In this document: positions 52,825 to 62,148 of the stretch, in pieces
How positions within the stretch are numbered: the stretch's first letter is position 1
How the letters are laid out: each line of letters starts with the position of its first letter
Assembly: GCF_013282095.1 (NCBI RefSeq)
Contig: NZ_BLTJ01000006.1
Coordinates: forward strand, 62,001-126,000
DNA from: Enterocloster alcoholdehydrogenati
Lineage (GTDB): Bacteria > Bacillota > Clostridia > Lachnospirales > Lachnospiraceae
Direction of reading: 5' to 3'
DNA length: 64,000 nt
Program-made: the position numbers and the translations under genes
Notes under the pieces: generated by a model
The model's input: only the letters and a program-made list of their open reading frames with translations
Told to the model about the DNA's origin: nothing
Databases searched by the model: none

Positions 52825-54453
52825 ATGGATAAAAATCAAAGTTCATACCCCCTGTCTGCTCAGATCGAGCAGTTTAGACGCGATTGGAGAAAGGAAAATT
52901 CCAGAATAGTAGATATTTTTGTTCTTTTGATTTTGGTAGGACTTCCCCTTGTGTTTCAGGATTTTTATTTTAATATTTTAGTTGTTAAATACTATTATTA
53001 TTGTGCCATGGTTATTGGAATGGTTGTTTTTACCGTTATAGTGGCCATCATTTATATACGACGTGATAAACTTTATTTTGGCGGAGAAACGCTTAAGCTG
53101 ATTCGAGGCGACTTAAAGGTATCATCTTTGCAAATTGTCGATTGGGCTATGATTGCTTTTGCATTAGCAGCAGTCATTTCTACGTTGCAGTCAGAATATG
53201 TCTACGAGTCCTTTTGGGGAAATGAGGGGAGGTATTGTGGCTTGTTTCTGATTCTATTGTATACAATCTGCTATTTTCTTGTAACACGGTGTTTTAATTT
53301 TAAGAGATGGTATATAGATGTATTTTTAGGAACAAGCGTAATTGTTTGTTTCTTGGGAATCCTGCATTTCTTTAATTTGGATCCGCTTGGTTTTAAAAAA
53401 AATATTTCACCGGACGATTACAATATATTTGTGTCAACTTTTGGGAATATCAACACGTACACTTCTTATCTTGCGTTGCCGATAGGAGTAAGCTCTGTTT
53501 TATTTGCGATTGAAAAGAACCTAAAACGGAAAATATGGTATTATATCTGTATGACGTTGGCGTTTATGGCAATTATTATGGGAGTCAGTGACAACGCGTA
53601 TCTGACATTGTTTGCGCTTTTAGGACTGCTACCGCTATACTTATTTGGGGATCGAAAGGGGATCAATGCCTACGTTGCTATTCTGTCTACATTTTTTACA
53701 GTTATTTTAACTATCGACTGGATTGAAAGCATAATGGGAGATAAAGTGCAGGAAATCAGTGGAATTTTTAATTTTTTTACCCGAATCCCGGGGCTTTGGA
53801 TTGTGGTGCTGGTATTGTGGGGAATGACGGGAATTTCATATCTGCGTAATCGAAAATTGGATCAACAGGGAAAGAAAGCAAAAGCTACTAATTTATACAG
53901 ATATTTATGGTTGATTTTGGTATTGGGGGGAGTATCGGCGATTCTGTTTGTACTCTATGACGCTAATTTTATGGGAAATGGAGCACGATATGGAGCGGCG
54001 GCCAATTATTTTGTATTAGATGATACCTGGGGAACCGGCCGTGGCTATGTTTGGAAACTAGCTTGGAAGATATATAAAGATTTTCCTATTGTGCACAAGC
54101 TTTTTGGCTATGGACCGGATACTTTTGGGGTAATCACTGTTCAGAATTTTTGGGAAGATATGATGAAAATTACAAATCAGAAGTACGAAAATGTTCATAA
54201 TGAATATTTGCAGTACTTGGTGACGATAGGTATTATTGGTCTTATAGCCTATCTGACATTTTTGGGAACGGCTTTGGTTCGTATGATTCACATTGGACAC
54301 CGAACGCCGGTAGTAATGGCTTTCGTATTTGCTGTTATTTGTTATTGTGTACAGGCTGTAGTAAATATAAGCGTTCCGATGGTAATGCCGATAGTGATGC
54401 TTTTGATTATGATGGGAATTGCGGCTGGCAGAGAAGAATGCGGTGTTTCCTAA
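52825..54453 (+). CDS. O-antigen ligase/polymerase-like membrane protein
   Basis: 542 residues from the ATG at 52825 (MDKNQSSYPLSAQ) behind AGAGG; an upstream ATG at 52777 lacks one. About 11-12 membrane helices with a large extracytoplasmic loop between residues 390 and 460 (GTGRGYVWKLAWKIYKDFPIVHKLFGYGPDTFG and HNEYLQYLVTIG). The WG-x-GRG..W and G-x-GPDTF..HNE..Q pattern is the Wzy_C/O-antigen ligase signature. It would polymerise or ligate glycan on a lipid carrier outside the membrane. AT-rich, unlike genes before 51 kb. Confidence 0.82.
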   Translation: MDKNQSSYPLSAQIEQFRRDWRKENSRIVDIFVLLILVGLPLVFQDFYFNILVVKYYYYCAMVIGMVVFTVIVAIIYIRRDKLYFGGETLKLIRGDLKVSSLQIVDWAMIAFALAAVISTLQSEYVYESFWGNEGRYCGLFLILLYTICYFLVTRCFNFKRWYIDVFLGTSVIVCFLGILHFFNLDPLGFKKNISPDDYNIFVSTFGNINTYTSYLALPIGVSSVLFAIEKNLKRKIWYYICMTLAFMAIIMGVSDNAYLTLFALLGLLPLYLFGDRKGINAYVAILSTFFTVILTIDWIESIMGDKVQEISGIFNFFTRIPGLWIVVLVLWGMTGISYLRNRKLDQQGKKAKATNLYRYLWLILVLGGVSAILFVLYDANFMGNGARYGAAANYFVLDDTWGTGRGYVWKLAWKIYKDFPIVHKLFGYGPDTFGVITVQNFWEDMMKITNQKYENVHNEYLQYLVTIGIIGLIAYLTFLGTALVRMIHIGHRTPVVMAFVFAVICYCVQAVVNISVPMVMPIVMLLIMMGIAAGREECGVS

Positions 54454-54485
54454 GCTTTTTGAAACTAAAAGGAGCTTGTGTTTTT

Positions 54486-55625
54486 ATGGATAAAATAAAA
54501 GTGCTTCAGGTAAACAAGCTATATTATCCAGAAGTTGGCGGAATTGAGAAAACATTGCAGCTTATAGCAGAAGGGCTGAATGAGAAAACAGATCTGGAAG
54601 TGCTGGTATGTCAGAAGAAGGGAAAAGGAATAACGGAACAAATTAATGGAGTACGAGTTCATCGAGCCAGCAGCTTTGGGGTTGTCGCGTCAGTTCCAAT
54701 TTCAATTTCTTTTATTTGGAAGTTAAGACAAATGTCCAAAGGAGTGGATATTGTACATTATCATATGCCTTTTCCTTTGGGAGACTTGGCCTGTTTGCTG
54801 TCAGGGTATAAAGGTAAGGTAGTAGCATACTGGCACAGTGATGTTGTAAAACAGAAAAGATGGATGTTTCTGTACCGGCCGGTAATGAATGCGTTTCTAA
54901 AACGTGCGGATGTGATTTTTATTGGAGCAAAGGGAGTGGCGGATGGGTCAAAATATCTGAGACCTTATTTGGATAAATGTCATGTGGTGCCTTTTGCGGT
55001 AAGTGAAGATATTCTGCAAGATGGCAAGGTTTATTTAGAAAAAAATGGTTATTTAAGAAATAATGAAAACCTTCATATTTTATTTGTAGGTCGTCTCGTG
55101 TACTATAAGGGTATTTCTGTTCTTATTGATGCAGTAAAACAGCTTCCATACTATATAAGATTGTCCGTGGTGGGAGATGGCATTTTGGAAGAAGAGATGA
55201 AGCGGAAATGCCATGACCTCAATATAGAAAGCAGGGTGAATTTTTTTGGAAAGGTAACAAATGAACAGCTGAGGAAATGTTACAAAAATGCAGATGTGTT
55301 TGTATTGCCTTCAACTCAACGAAGTGAGGCATTTGGGCTTGTCCAGCTGGAGGCAATGGCCTATGGTATTCCCATCATAAATACAAATTTAAAAAGTGGA
55401 GTACCAGAGGTCAGTGTTCATAAGGAGACAGGATTAACAGTGAATCCGAAAGATTCAGCTCAGCTTGCAGAGGCATTACAATGGATGTCAGAACATCCGC
55501 AGGAGCGGATTGATATGGGGAAAAGAGCGAGAAAGCGTGTTGAGAAATATTATTCGGAAACAGCATTGTTTTCTAAACTGATGAAGGAATACGAAGAAGT
55601 TTTATGGTGTAAAAAACAAAGATAG
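54486..55625 (+). CDS. GT4 family glycosyltransferase
   Basis: 379 residues from the ATG at 54486 (MDKIKVLQVNKLYYPEVGGIEKTLQLIAEGL), AAAGGAG upstream. GT-B fold: N-terminal PEVGG glycine-rich loop, C-terminal FVGRLVYYKGISVLIDAV and the EAFGLVQLEAMAYGIPIINTNLKSGVPE nucleotide-sugar site. The retaining E-x(7)-E motif is present. Cytoplasmic, adds a sugar to a lipid-linked glycan. Donor and acceptor unknown. A terminator-like hairpin follows. Confidence 0.88.
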   Translation: MDKIKVLQVNKLYYPEVGGIEKTLQLIAEGLNEKTDLEVLVCQKKGKGITEQINGVRVHRASSFGVVASVPISISFIWKLRQMSKGVDIVHYHMPFPLGDLACLLSGYKGKVVAYWHSDVVKQKRWMFLYRPVMNAFLKRADVIFIGAKGVADGSKYLRPYLDKCHVVPFAVSEDILQDGKVYLEKNGYLRNNENLHILFVGRLVYYKGISVLIDAVKQLPYYIRLSVVGDGILEEEMKRKCHDLNIESRVNFFGKVTNEQLRKCYKNADVFVLPSTQRSEAFGLVQLEAMAYGIPIINTNLKSGVPEVSVHKETGLTVNPKDSAQLAEALQWMSEHPQERIDMGKRARKRVEKYYSETALFSKLMKEYEEVLWCKKQR

Positions 55626-55636
55626 GCGTAAAAAGA

Positions 55637-55684
55637 AAAAGGGAACCGAAGTCACTATAATACCAGGGACTGCGGTTCCTTTGA
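55637..55684 (+). terminator. Terminator after the GT4 gene
   Basis: AAAGGGAACCG pairs with CGGTTCCTTT (one bulged G), with AGTC/GACT inside. T-richness downstream is modest. Confidence 0.55.
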
Positions 55685-55754
55685 CTTATGAGGAATAATA
55701 TACCAAAATTAATAAATAATTAAATAAAAACCAATTTTTATTGACATTGTAAAG

Positions 55755-55783
55755 TTGCGCTTGAAAGAGTTAAATGCTATACT
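55755..55783 (+). promoter_or_regulatory. Promoter of the second polysaccharide unit
   Basis: TTGCGC (55755-55760), 17 bases, TATACT (55778-55783), then GTA. A TTGACA at 55741 is too far away to serve the same -10. Confidence 0.65.
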
Positions 55784-55822
55784 GTATTGAGGTTTATCAT
55801 GTATAGAAATAGGGAGGATTCT

Positions 55823-57226
55823 ATGAAACAGAGGGAACAGTTTAAACGTATAATTAAATTTATGTCCTCTCTTACGGTTATTGCATTGCAGATGTCTTTG
55901 TACTGGATTGTCTGGCTATATCATTATAACAGCAATATTGAACTCCCCTTCTTTAGAAAAGGCAATTGGCTTATGGTAGCTTTATATGGGGTTCTTCTGT
56001 TTTTCTTTGTTCACATTTATGGCGGACTGAAAGTTGGATATCTGAGAAAGGGAGAGATTATTTATTCGCAGATATTGGCTCTTTTTTGTGTAAATGCCGT
56101 GACATATATTCAGATCTGTCTGTTGGATCGCCATTTTGTAAATGCTGTTCCTTTGGTCGTCATGATGATATTACAGATAGTGGTTATTGTTCTGTGGGCC
56201 AGCTTGTTCCAGCGGTTCTATTCAAAAATGTTTCCGCCGAGAAAAATGCTACTGATTTATGGTGAACGTTCGGCTTTTGGACTGATGAATAAAATCAGTA
56301 CAAGAGATGACAAATATAATATATGTGAAACGGTGAATGTAAAGCGTGGTATGGAATATGTGTCGGGCAGGATTAGAGAATACGATTCCGTGATTATTGG
56401 TGATATTCCTTGCCAGGCGCGAAACCACATTTTAAAATATTGCTTTGAACATTCCATACGGACTTATATTTTACCGAAAATTTCAGATATCATGCTTCGT
56501 GGAGCGGATGACATAAACTTATTTGACAGTCCCCTGCTGCTGGCGCGAAATCAGGGATTTACCTTTGAGCAAAAGGTAATGAAACGAACGATGGATCTTA
56601 TACTGTCACTGATAGGTATTATAATTTCATCTCCGCTAATGCTATTGACTGCTTTTGCAATTCTAATTCAGGATGGCGCTCCAGTGATTCATAAGCAGAC
56701 CCGGCTTACTATGGGAGGAAAGGAATTTTGTGTTTATAAGTTCAGAAGTATGATTAAGGATGCTGAGAAGGATGGTATTGCTAGGCTTTCAGCAGAAAAA
56801 GATGTACGGGTTACGCCAGTAGGCAGGGTAATACGCCGAGTACGTCTGGATGAATTACCGCAGTTGTTCAATATTTTGAAGGGTGATATGTCTTTGGTGG
56901 GTCCCAGACCAGAACGTCCCCAGATCGCTGCGGAATATAGGGAATATATGCCGGAGTTTGATTACCGTTTGAAAGTAAAAGGTGGTCTTACGGGTTTCGC
57001 ACAGATATATGGTAAATATAACACAACACCATATGATAAGCTGAAGCTAGATCTGATGTATATTGAAAATTATTCTTTTCGTCTGGATCTAAAACTTATT
57101 TTCATGACGGTGAAAATACTTTTTATGAAGGATAGCACAGAAGGTGTGGCAGAAGGACAAACAACGGCAACATTGGTGGATGAAGGGTATACCAGAGAAC
57201 GGTCAGATGGGTATGGCCGATATTAG
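55823..57226 (+). CDS. Polyprenyl-phosphate sugar-1-phosphate transferase (initiating enzyme)
   Basis: 467 residues from the ATG at 55823, 5 bases after GGGAGG; upstream TTG/ATG codons lie at the transcription start. Four N-terminal membrane helices, a cytoplasmic nucleotide-binding-like middle part (LLIYGERSAFGLMNK), one more membrane segment near 265, and the catalytic domain with VYKFRSMIKDAE, RRVRLDELPQLFNILKGDMSLVGPRPERP and GLTGFAQIYGKY. These are the signatures of WbaP/CpsE-type enzymes that transfer a sugar phosphate to undecaprenyl phosphate, the first step in polysaccharide assembly. It heads the unit with the ABC exporter. Confidence 0.93.
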   Translation: MKQREQFKRIIKFMSSLTVIALQMSLYWIVWLYHYNSNIELPFFRKGNWLMVALYGVLLFFFVHIYGGLKVGYLRKGEIIYSQILALFCVNAVTYIQICLLDRHFVNAVPLVVMMILQIVVIVLWASLFQRFYSKMFPPRKMLLIYGERSAFGLMNKISTRDDKYNICETVNVKRGMEYVSGRIREYDSVIIGDIPCQARNHILKYCFEHSIRTYILPKISDIMLRGADDINLFDSPLLLARNQGFTFEQKVMKRTMDLILSLIGIIISSPLMLLTAFAILIQDGAPVIHKQTRLTMGGKEFCVYKFRSMIKDAEKDGIARLSAEKDVRVTPVGRVIRRVRLDELPQLFNILKGDMSLVGPRPERPQIAAEYREYMPEFDYRLKVKGGLTGFAQIYGKYNTTPYDKLKLDLMYIENYSFRLDLKLIFMTVKILFMKDSTEGVAEGQTTATLVDEGYTRERSDGYGRY

Positions 57227-57252
57227 GCATTAGGAAAGAATAGGAAAATAAA

Positions 57253-58530
57253 ATGAGCCTGTTAAAAATAGTAGTAAATACAACGGACCACTTAAAACCG
57301 GTTCTTCTAAAAATATTTCCCCACGAGTTGCTACGCATCATGAAGGGGAGAGTGATAAAAAAAAGTCATCAAAAACTTTTGAAGGTAACATTGAAGCCTT
57401 TTGACAGAAAACGTTTTCAAGACGGCGTCAATCTCATTGGCAATATAAAGGCAGATACAGGACTGGGACAGAGTTGCCGACTGGTAGCTGCGGAACTAGA
57501 TAAGAGTAGCATCCCATATTCCGTGTACCAGTATGAGCAGTTAGGAATTATGTCCAGTACAGATATGCAGTTTGCTGGAAAAATCAGTTGTGAGCTTCCG
57601 TATAATATAAATCTGATTCATATTAATCCTCATGAACTGGGGCTTGCGTTTCAGCAGTTGGGACATAGTGTGTGGGATGGACACTACAATATCGGTTTTT
57701 GGTTGTGGGAATTAGAAGAATTTCCAGAAGAATGGACCCCTTGTTTCAGATGCCTTGATGAAATCTGGACTCCGTCTGAGTTTATCAGCCAGGCAGTCCG
57801 TAAAAAAACAAGTCTTCCAGTGAAAACGGTACCATACCATGTAGAAACGAGGATGGATCAGGTTTATGAAAGAACTGAGTTTGGACTTCCAGATGATATG
57901 TTTCTCTTTCTCATGATGTATGACAGAACCAGCATGACAGAAAGAAAGAATCCTGAGGCAGTAATACAAGCTTATAAAAAGGCCTTTACCAGACAAGACA
58001 AAGCAGGACTGGTGATTAAGATTAACAACTGTACACATGAGGAAATTAATGTTCTTAAAAAAAGTCTGGAGGATTATCCTAATGTATTTTTCATCTCTCA
58101 GATCATGGACAGGAGTCATGTAAACAGTCTGATTCGTTGTGTGGATGCAGTGGTATCTTTGCATCGGGCAGAGGGATTTGGATTGGTTCTGGCAGAAGCA
58201 ATGATGCTGGGAACGCCTACTATTGCAACGAACTGGTCTTCCAACACAGAATTTATGACTTCAGATACTTCCTGCTTGGTAGACTGCCAGCTGGTAGAAC
58301 TAAAAAAAGATTTGGGACTTTTCAAAAAGGGAAATCGCTGGGCAGAGCCAGATGTGGAGCAAGCAGCAGACTATATGAGGTGCTTGTATCATGATCCTAA
58401 ATACGCACACGAAATGGCTGAAAGAGCCAAAGCATATATTGAAGAAAGGCTTAGCATGAAGCAGATTGTAGGGATTATAGAGGAAAGAATTGGGGAGATC
58501 TATGAAGCAGCAATTAAAGAAGGTAATTAA
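57253..58530 (+). CDS. GT4-like glycosyltransferase, paralogue 1
   Basis: 425 residues. The N-terminal half has GVNLIGNIKADTGLGQSCRLVAAEL, HINPHELG and FWLWELEEFPEEW. The C-terminal half has SLHRAEGFGLVLAEAMMLGTPTIATNWS, the GT-B donor site with E-x(7)-E. It is about half identical to the next gene over the full length, so the pair is a tandem duplication. The 3' end overlaps the next start by 29 bases. Acts on the cytoplasmic side before export by Wzm/Wzt. Confidence 0.87.
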   Translation: MSLLKIVVNTTDHLKPVLLKIFPHELLRIMKGRVIKKSHQKLLKVTLKPFDRKRFQDGVNLIGNIKADTGLGQSCRLVAAELDKSSIPYSVYQYEQLGIMSSTDMQFAGKISCELPYNINLIHINPHELGLAFQQLGHSVWDGHYNIGFWLWELEEFPEEWTPCFRCLDEIWTPSEFISQAVRKKTSLPVKTVPYHVETRMDQVYERTEFGLPDDMFLFLMMYDRTSMTERKNPEAVIQAYKKAFTRQDKAGLVIKINNCTHEEINVLKKSLEDYPNVFFISQIMDRSHVNSLIRCVDAVVSLHRAEGFGLVLAEAMMLGTPTIATNWSSNTEFMTSDTSCLVDCQLVELKKDLGLFKKGNRWAEPDVEQAADYMRCLYHDPKYAHEMAERAKAYIEERLSMKQIVGIIEERIGEIYEAAIKEGN

Positions 58531-59725
58531 GAGAATAGTGCCAGAATCAGTATTAGTCTGGTGGCAAACAAGGTCTTCAAGATATTTGGAACAATCTGAT
58601 ATAATTAAATATGATTCTCAATTTTTCAAGAGAGGAATAAATCTTATAGGCCCAATGCAACAAAATTCTGGATTGGGACAAAGTTGTCGGCTGTTGGAAC
58701 GAGCTATCAATGCTAGTGGTATTATGTATGAAGTGTTTCCGTATTCATCGGAACTAAGTCCTAGAAAATTTAAGCTATTTTCCACCAAATTAGTGTATAG
58801 TATTAATATTTTTCACATAAATGCTCATGAGTTCTGCCATGCTTTTTATCAATTGAAAAAAAAATCTTGGGATAGGCATTATAATATTGTGTATTGGTTG
58901 TGGGAATTGGAGGATTTTCCAGACAGCTGGGTGCCATATACGAGAATGATTGATGAGATATGGACACCAGCAGAATTTGTCAGCAACAGCATCAGAAAAA
59001 AGGTTAAAATTCCAGTAAAGACAGTTCCATATTGGCTACAAGTAAAAATAGACAATCAAATAACTCGTAAATATTTTGGACTGCCGGAAGAAAAGTTCCT
59101 TTTTTTTGTAGCATATGATAAAAATAGTGTTGCAGAACGAAAGAATCCTCAGGGATGTATAAATGCATTTAAGATTGCTTTTAGGCCCAATAATAGAGAT
59201 GTTGGCTTGGTGATAAAGATTAATCATGCAACAGAGACAGATGTAGAACAATTGAAGGAAGAACTGACCGGTTACAATGTGTATTTTATTAAGAAAACAT
59301 TGTCAAAGCTAGAAATGGATACTATGATTTCACTTATGGATGTATATATATCTTTGCATAGAGCGGAAGGATTTGGTTTAATATTAGCAGAGTCCATGGC
59401 TTTGGGAACTCCGGTTGTTGCTACAGATTATTCAGCTAACACAGAATTTATGAATAGTGAAGTTGCCTGTATGATTGATTATCAGAAAGTAATATTAAAA
59501 GACGATGTATGGCCATATGAAAGGGGAAATTGCTGGGCAGAGCCAAATGTGGAGCAGGCTGCAGAATATTTGAGAAAATTGTATGAAGATTCTACCTATT
59601 ACAATGAAATAAAAATAAGGGCTCAGAAATATATAACTGAGTGGTTGGGTGAGAAGAGAATCACAGAAATTATCAAGTCTAGATGTAAAGAGATATTTAA
59701 CTTAGAGAGAGAGAATGAGAAATGA
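58502..59725 (+). CDS. GT4-like glycosyltransferase, paralogue 2
   Basis: 407 residues from the ATG at 58502, behind GGGAG. INLIGPMQQNSGLGQSCRLL, HINAHEFCH, YWLWELEDFPDSW and SLHRAEGFGLILAESMALGTPVVATDYS align directly with paralogue 1. It is more AT-rich than its partner. Its stop overlaps the permease start by 4 bases (ATGA). Likely adds a different or successive sugar. Confidence 0.87.
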   Translation: MKQQLKKVIKRIVPESVLVWWQTRSSRYLEQSDIIKYDSQFFKRGINLIGPMQQNSGLGQSCRLLERAINASGIMYEVFPYSSELSPRKFKLFSTKLVYSINIFHINAHEFCHAFYQLKKKSWDRHYNIVYWLWELEDFPDSWVPYTRMIDEIWTPAEFVSNSIRKKVKIPVKTVPYWLQVKIDNQITRKYFGLPEEKFLFFVAYDKNSVAERKNPQGCINAFKIAFRPNNRDVGLVIKINHATETDVEQLKEELTGYNVYFIKKTLSKLEMDTMISLMDVYISLHRAEGFGLILAESMALGTPVVATDYSANTEFMNSEVACMIDYQKVILKDDVWPYERGNCWAEPNVEQAAEYLRKLYEDSTYYNEIKIRAQKYITEWLGEKRITEIIKSRCKEIFNLERENEK

Positions 59726-60498
59726 ATACATTAAAAGAGTTGTATGCTTATAGAGAAATGATATTTAGTCTTGTGCGCCGAGATTTAAAGGGACGTTATA
59801 AAGGTTCCGTTTTAGGCTTTTTATGGACATTTTTGAGTCCTCTTTTACAATTAGTTGTTTATACATTTGTTTTTTCTACGATTATGAGAGCAGGAGTTGA
59901 AGATTATTATTTATTTTTATTTGTCGCGCTTGTTCCATGGACATTTTTCAGTGCGTCCATATCTGGGGGGGCAACTTGTATTACAGGGCAGAAAGATATG
60001 GTAAATAAAATATATTTTCCAAGGGAAGTGCTACCAATATCTCATGTAATTAGCCAGTTGATTAATATGTTACTGACATATTTGGTGGTGATAGCAGTGT
60101 TAATTGTTTCAGGAAAGGGAATTAATGTTGCTATATGGATATATTTTCCGGTTGTAGTTTTTCAAGAGGTTTTGTTAGCGTTTGGATTAACAATGCTTTG
60201 TTCAGCGATTAATGTTTATTTTAGGGATTTACAATATATTTTGAATATCGTTGTTTTAGCATGGCAATTTATGAGTCCGGTAATGTATGCTGCAGATCAA
60301 GTTCCTGAAAAATGGAGAACATTATTTTACTTAAATCCGATGACTCCTATTATTGAGGCATACAGGGATATTTTTTATTATAAGCAATCTCCTCAAATGA
60401 GTGATTTTATTTTGGGGGCTTTAATGGGATGTATCATGTTATTAGTAGGATGGATTTCTTTTGATAAACTGAAGAAACACTTTGCGGAGGTAATGTAA
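59722..60498 (+). CDS. Polysaccharide ABC exporter permease (Wzm-like)
   Basis: 258 residues with six membrane helices. RRDLKGRYKGSVLGFLWTFLSPLLQLVVYTFVF is the ABC-2 polysaccharide/teichoic-acid permease signature; QVPEKWRTLFYLNPMTPIIEAYRDIFYY is the C-terminal hallmark. Stop/start overlap (TAATG) with the ATPase gene. Exports a completed lipid-linked chain. Confidence 0.92.
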   Translation: MNTLKELYAYREMIFSLVRRDLKGRYKGSVLGFLWTFLSPLLQLVVYTFVFSTIMRAGVEDYYLFLFVALVPWTFFSASISGGATCITGQKDMVNKIYFPREVLPISHVISQLINMLLTYLVVIAVLIVSGKGINVAIWIYFPVVVFQEVLLAFGLTMLCSAINVYFRDLQYILNIVVLAWQFMSPVMYAADQVPEKWRTLFYLNPMTPIIEAYRDIFYYKQSPQMSDFILGALMGCIMLLVGWISFDKLKKHFAEVM

Positions 60499-61742
60499 TG
60501 CAACAGGAATATGCAATAGAGGTTAAAAATATTACTAAGTCTTTTAAGGTATACTTGGATAGAAGCAATAATTTAAAGGATTTTGCTATTCATAGCAGTA
60601 GAAGAAAATTTGAAAACAGGGAGGTATTAAAAGGAATTAGTTTTAAAGTAAAAAAGGGAGAAGCTATTGGATTAGTTGGGAGAAATGGCTGTGGTAAGAG
60701 TACAACGCTTAAGCTTTTAACCCGTATAATGTATCCCGATACAGGGGAAATAAAGATTAATGGAAGGGTATCAAGCCTAATCGAATTAGGGGCCGGATTT
60801 CATCCTGATATGAGTGGACGCGAAAATATTTATATTAACGCATCAATTTTTGGATTATCCAGAAAAGAAATAGATAAAAGAGTAAAAAAAATAATAGCCT
60901 TTTCAGAATTAGAAGATTATATTGATAACCCAGTAAGAACGTATTCTTCTGGAATGTATATGCGATTGGCATTCTCTGTAGCAATTAATGTAGATGCAGA
61001 CGTTTTATTAATTGATGAAATATTAGCTGTAGGGGATGCCAATTTTCAGTCTAAATGTTTTCAAAAGTTACGCGATATTAAAGAAAGTGGAACGACGATT
61101 GTGATTGTTTCACATGCACTTGGTCAAATTGAATCAATCTGTGAAAGATCTATATGGATTGAAGATGGAAAAATCAAGGCAGAAGGTGAACCAAGAAAAG
61201 TGCATAGACAATATTTGCAGTATATGGGAATGGAACGTAGGGAAGATAAAGACGAAGAAGAAAACAATAAAAATGTAGACGTTACTATTAATAGAGAAGG
61301 TAATCATAAGGTTGTATTTGAAAAGATACAAATATTTGATTCAGATGGAAAAGTGTGTCACCAGTTTGAAAGGGGAGACGATATTATTATTGAAGCGCAG
61401 TACCGTGTATTTGAGAAAATACACAATGCGTATTTTGCATTGGATTTAATTAGAGAAGATGATAATATGTACTGTTTTGCTTCTAATACTAATTTTTCTC
61501 TAAAGAGAAAAGTAAATCTAATGTCTGATGGAAAATTGCAGATTAGACTCAACAAAGTTCCTCTTGTTCCACAAAGATATTTTATAGATTTAATTTTAAA
61601 AGAAGGTAATACAAAACCTATTGATATCGTACGTCACGCAGTCGACTTTGAAATGTTTTCATATGAAAAATGTGGTGGCATCACATATATTGATACAGAA
61701 TGGGATTGGACAGATAAAGATATTGAAAATTCTTTGAACTAG
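60498..61742 (+). CDS. Polysaccharide ABC exporter ATPase with carbohydrate-binding tail (Wzt-like)
   Basis: 414 residues. Walker A GLVGRNGCGKSTTLK, the LIELGAGFHPDMSGRENIYIN loop, signature YSSGMYMRLAFS, Walker B VLLIDEILAVGD and the H-loop IVSHAL are those of TagH/Wzt ATPases. Beyond residue about 245 there is a roughly 165-residue beta-rich Wzt_C-like domain that recognises the chain end in O-antigen exporters. Presence of this tail points to a chain-length-marked glycan instead of plain teichoic acid. Last gene of the unit before the IS remnant. Confidence 0.92.
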   Translation: MQQEYAIEVKNITKSFKVYLDRSNNLKDFAIHSSRRKFENREVLKGISFKVKKGEAIGLVGRNGCGKSTTLKLLTRIMYPDTGEIKINGRVSSLIELGAGFHPDMSGRENIYINASIFGLSRKEIDKRVKKIIAFSELEDYIDNPVRTYSSGMYMRLAFSVAINVDADVLLIDEILAVGDANFQSKCFQKLRDIKESGTTIVIVSHALGQIESICERSIWIEDGKIKAEGEPRKVHRQYLQYMGMERREDKDEEENNKNVDVTINREGNHKVVFEKIQIFDSDGKVCHQFERGDDIIIEAQYRVFEKIHNAYFALDLIREDDNMYCFASNTNFSLKRKVNLMSDGKLQIRLNKVPLVPQRYFIDLILKEGNTKPIDIVRHAVDFEMFSYEKCGGITYIDTEWDWTDKDIENSLN

Positions 61743-62148
61743 TAATAAGGGCGTTTCCTGTATAATTTAAAATGTGGACGTTGAAAATTAAAAATACCTC
61801 AGAATACAATAAAACTACTGATTGGCAGGTTAGCAAAAATCTTATTGAACAGAGAGGTATCTAGAATGAAGTCTACCACACAGAACAAAAAAATACGTGA
61901 ATTTCAAAAGTAAATTACGTATGCAAAACAAAAATTCCACATATGCCTTGAAAATATCATATTTCCTATATTTTAAAGATATGAAATCATGAGTTTTTGT
62001 GGTAAGATAACTACAAATCATTGAAAATAATCGTTTTTGCGATATGGCAAACAAGTCTCTGAAAGGGGATTTTTGAGACTGACTTTTACAGGCTTCTATG
62101 AAAGAATGAAAGTTTGCTGTGTCCTGCGGCGTTTTTCACTGATTGGTT
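61743..62148. other. Non-coding stretch after wzt, with a promoter-like site and a 15-codon frame
   Basis: TTGAAA (61781-61786), 18 bases, TACAAT (61805-61810) form a promoter-like pair. An ATG at 61866, preceded by AGAGGT, opens a 15-codon frame (MKSTTQNKKIREFQK) ending at 61913; it may be the start of a lost gene. No terminator after wzt is obvious. The 3' flank of the IS30 remnant lies in 62040-62148; no clear inverted repeat was found. Confidence 0.4.
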
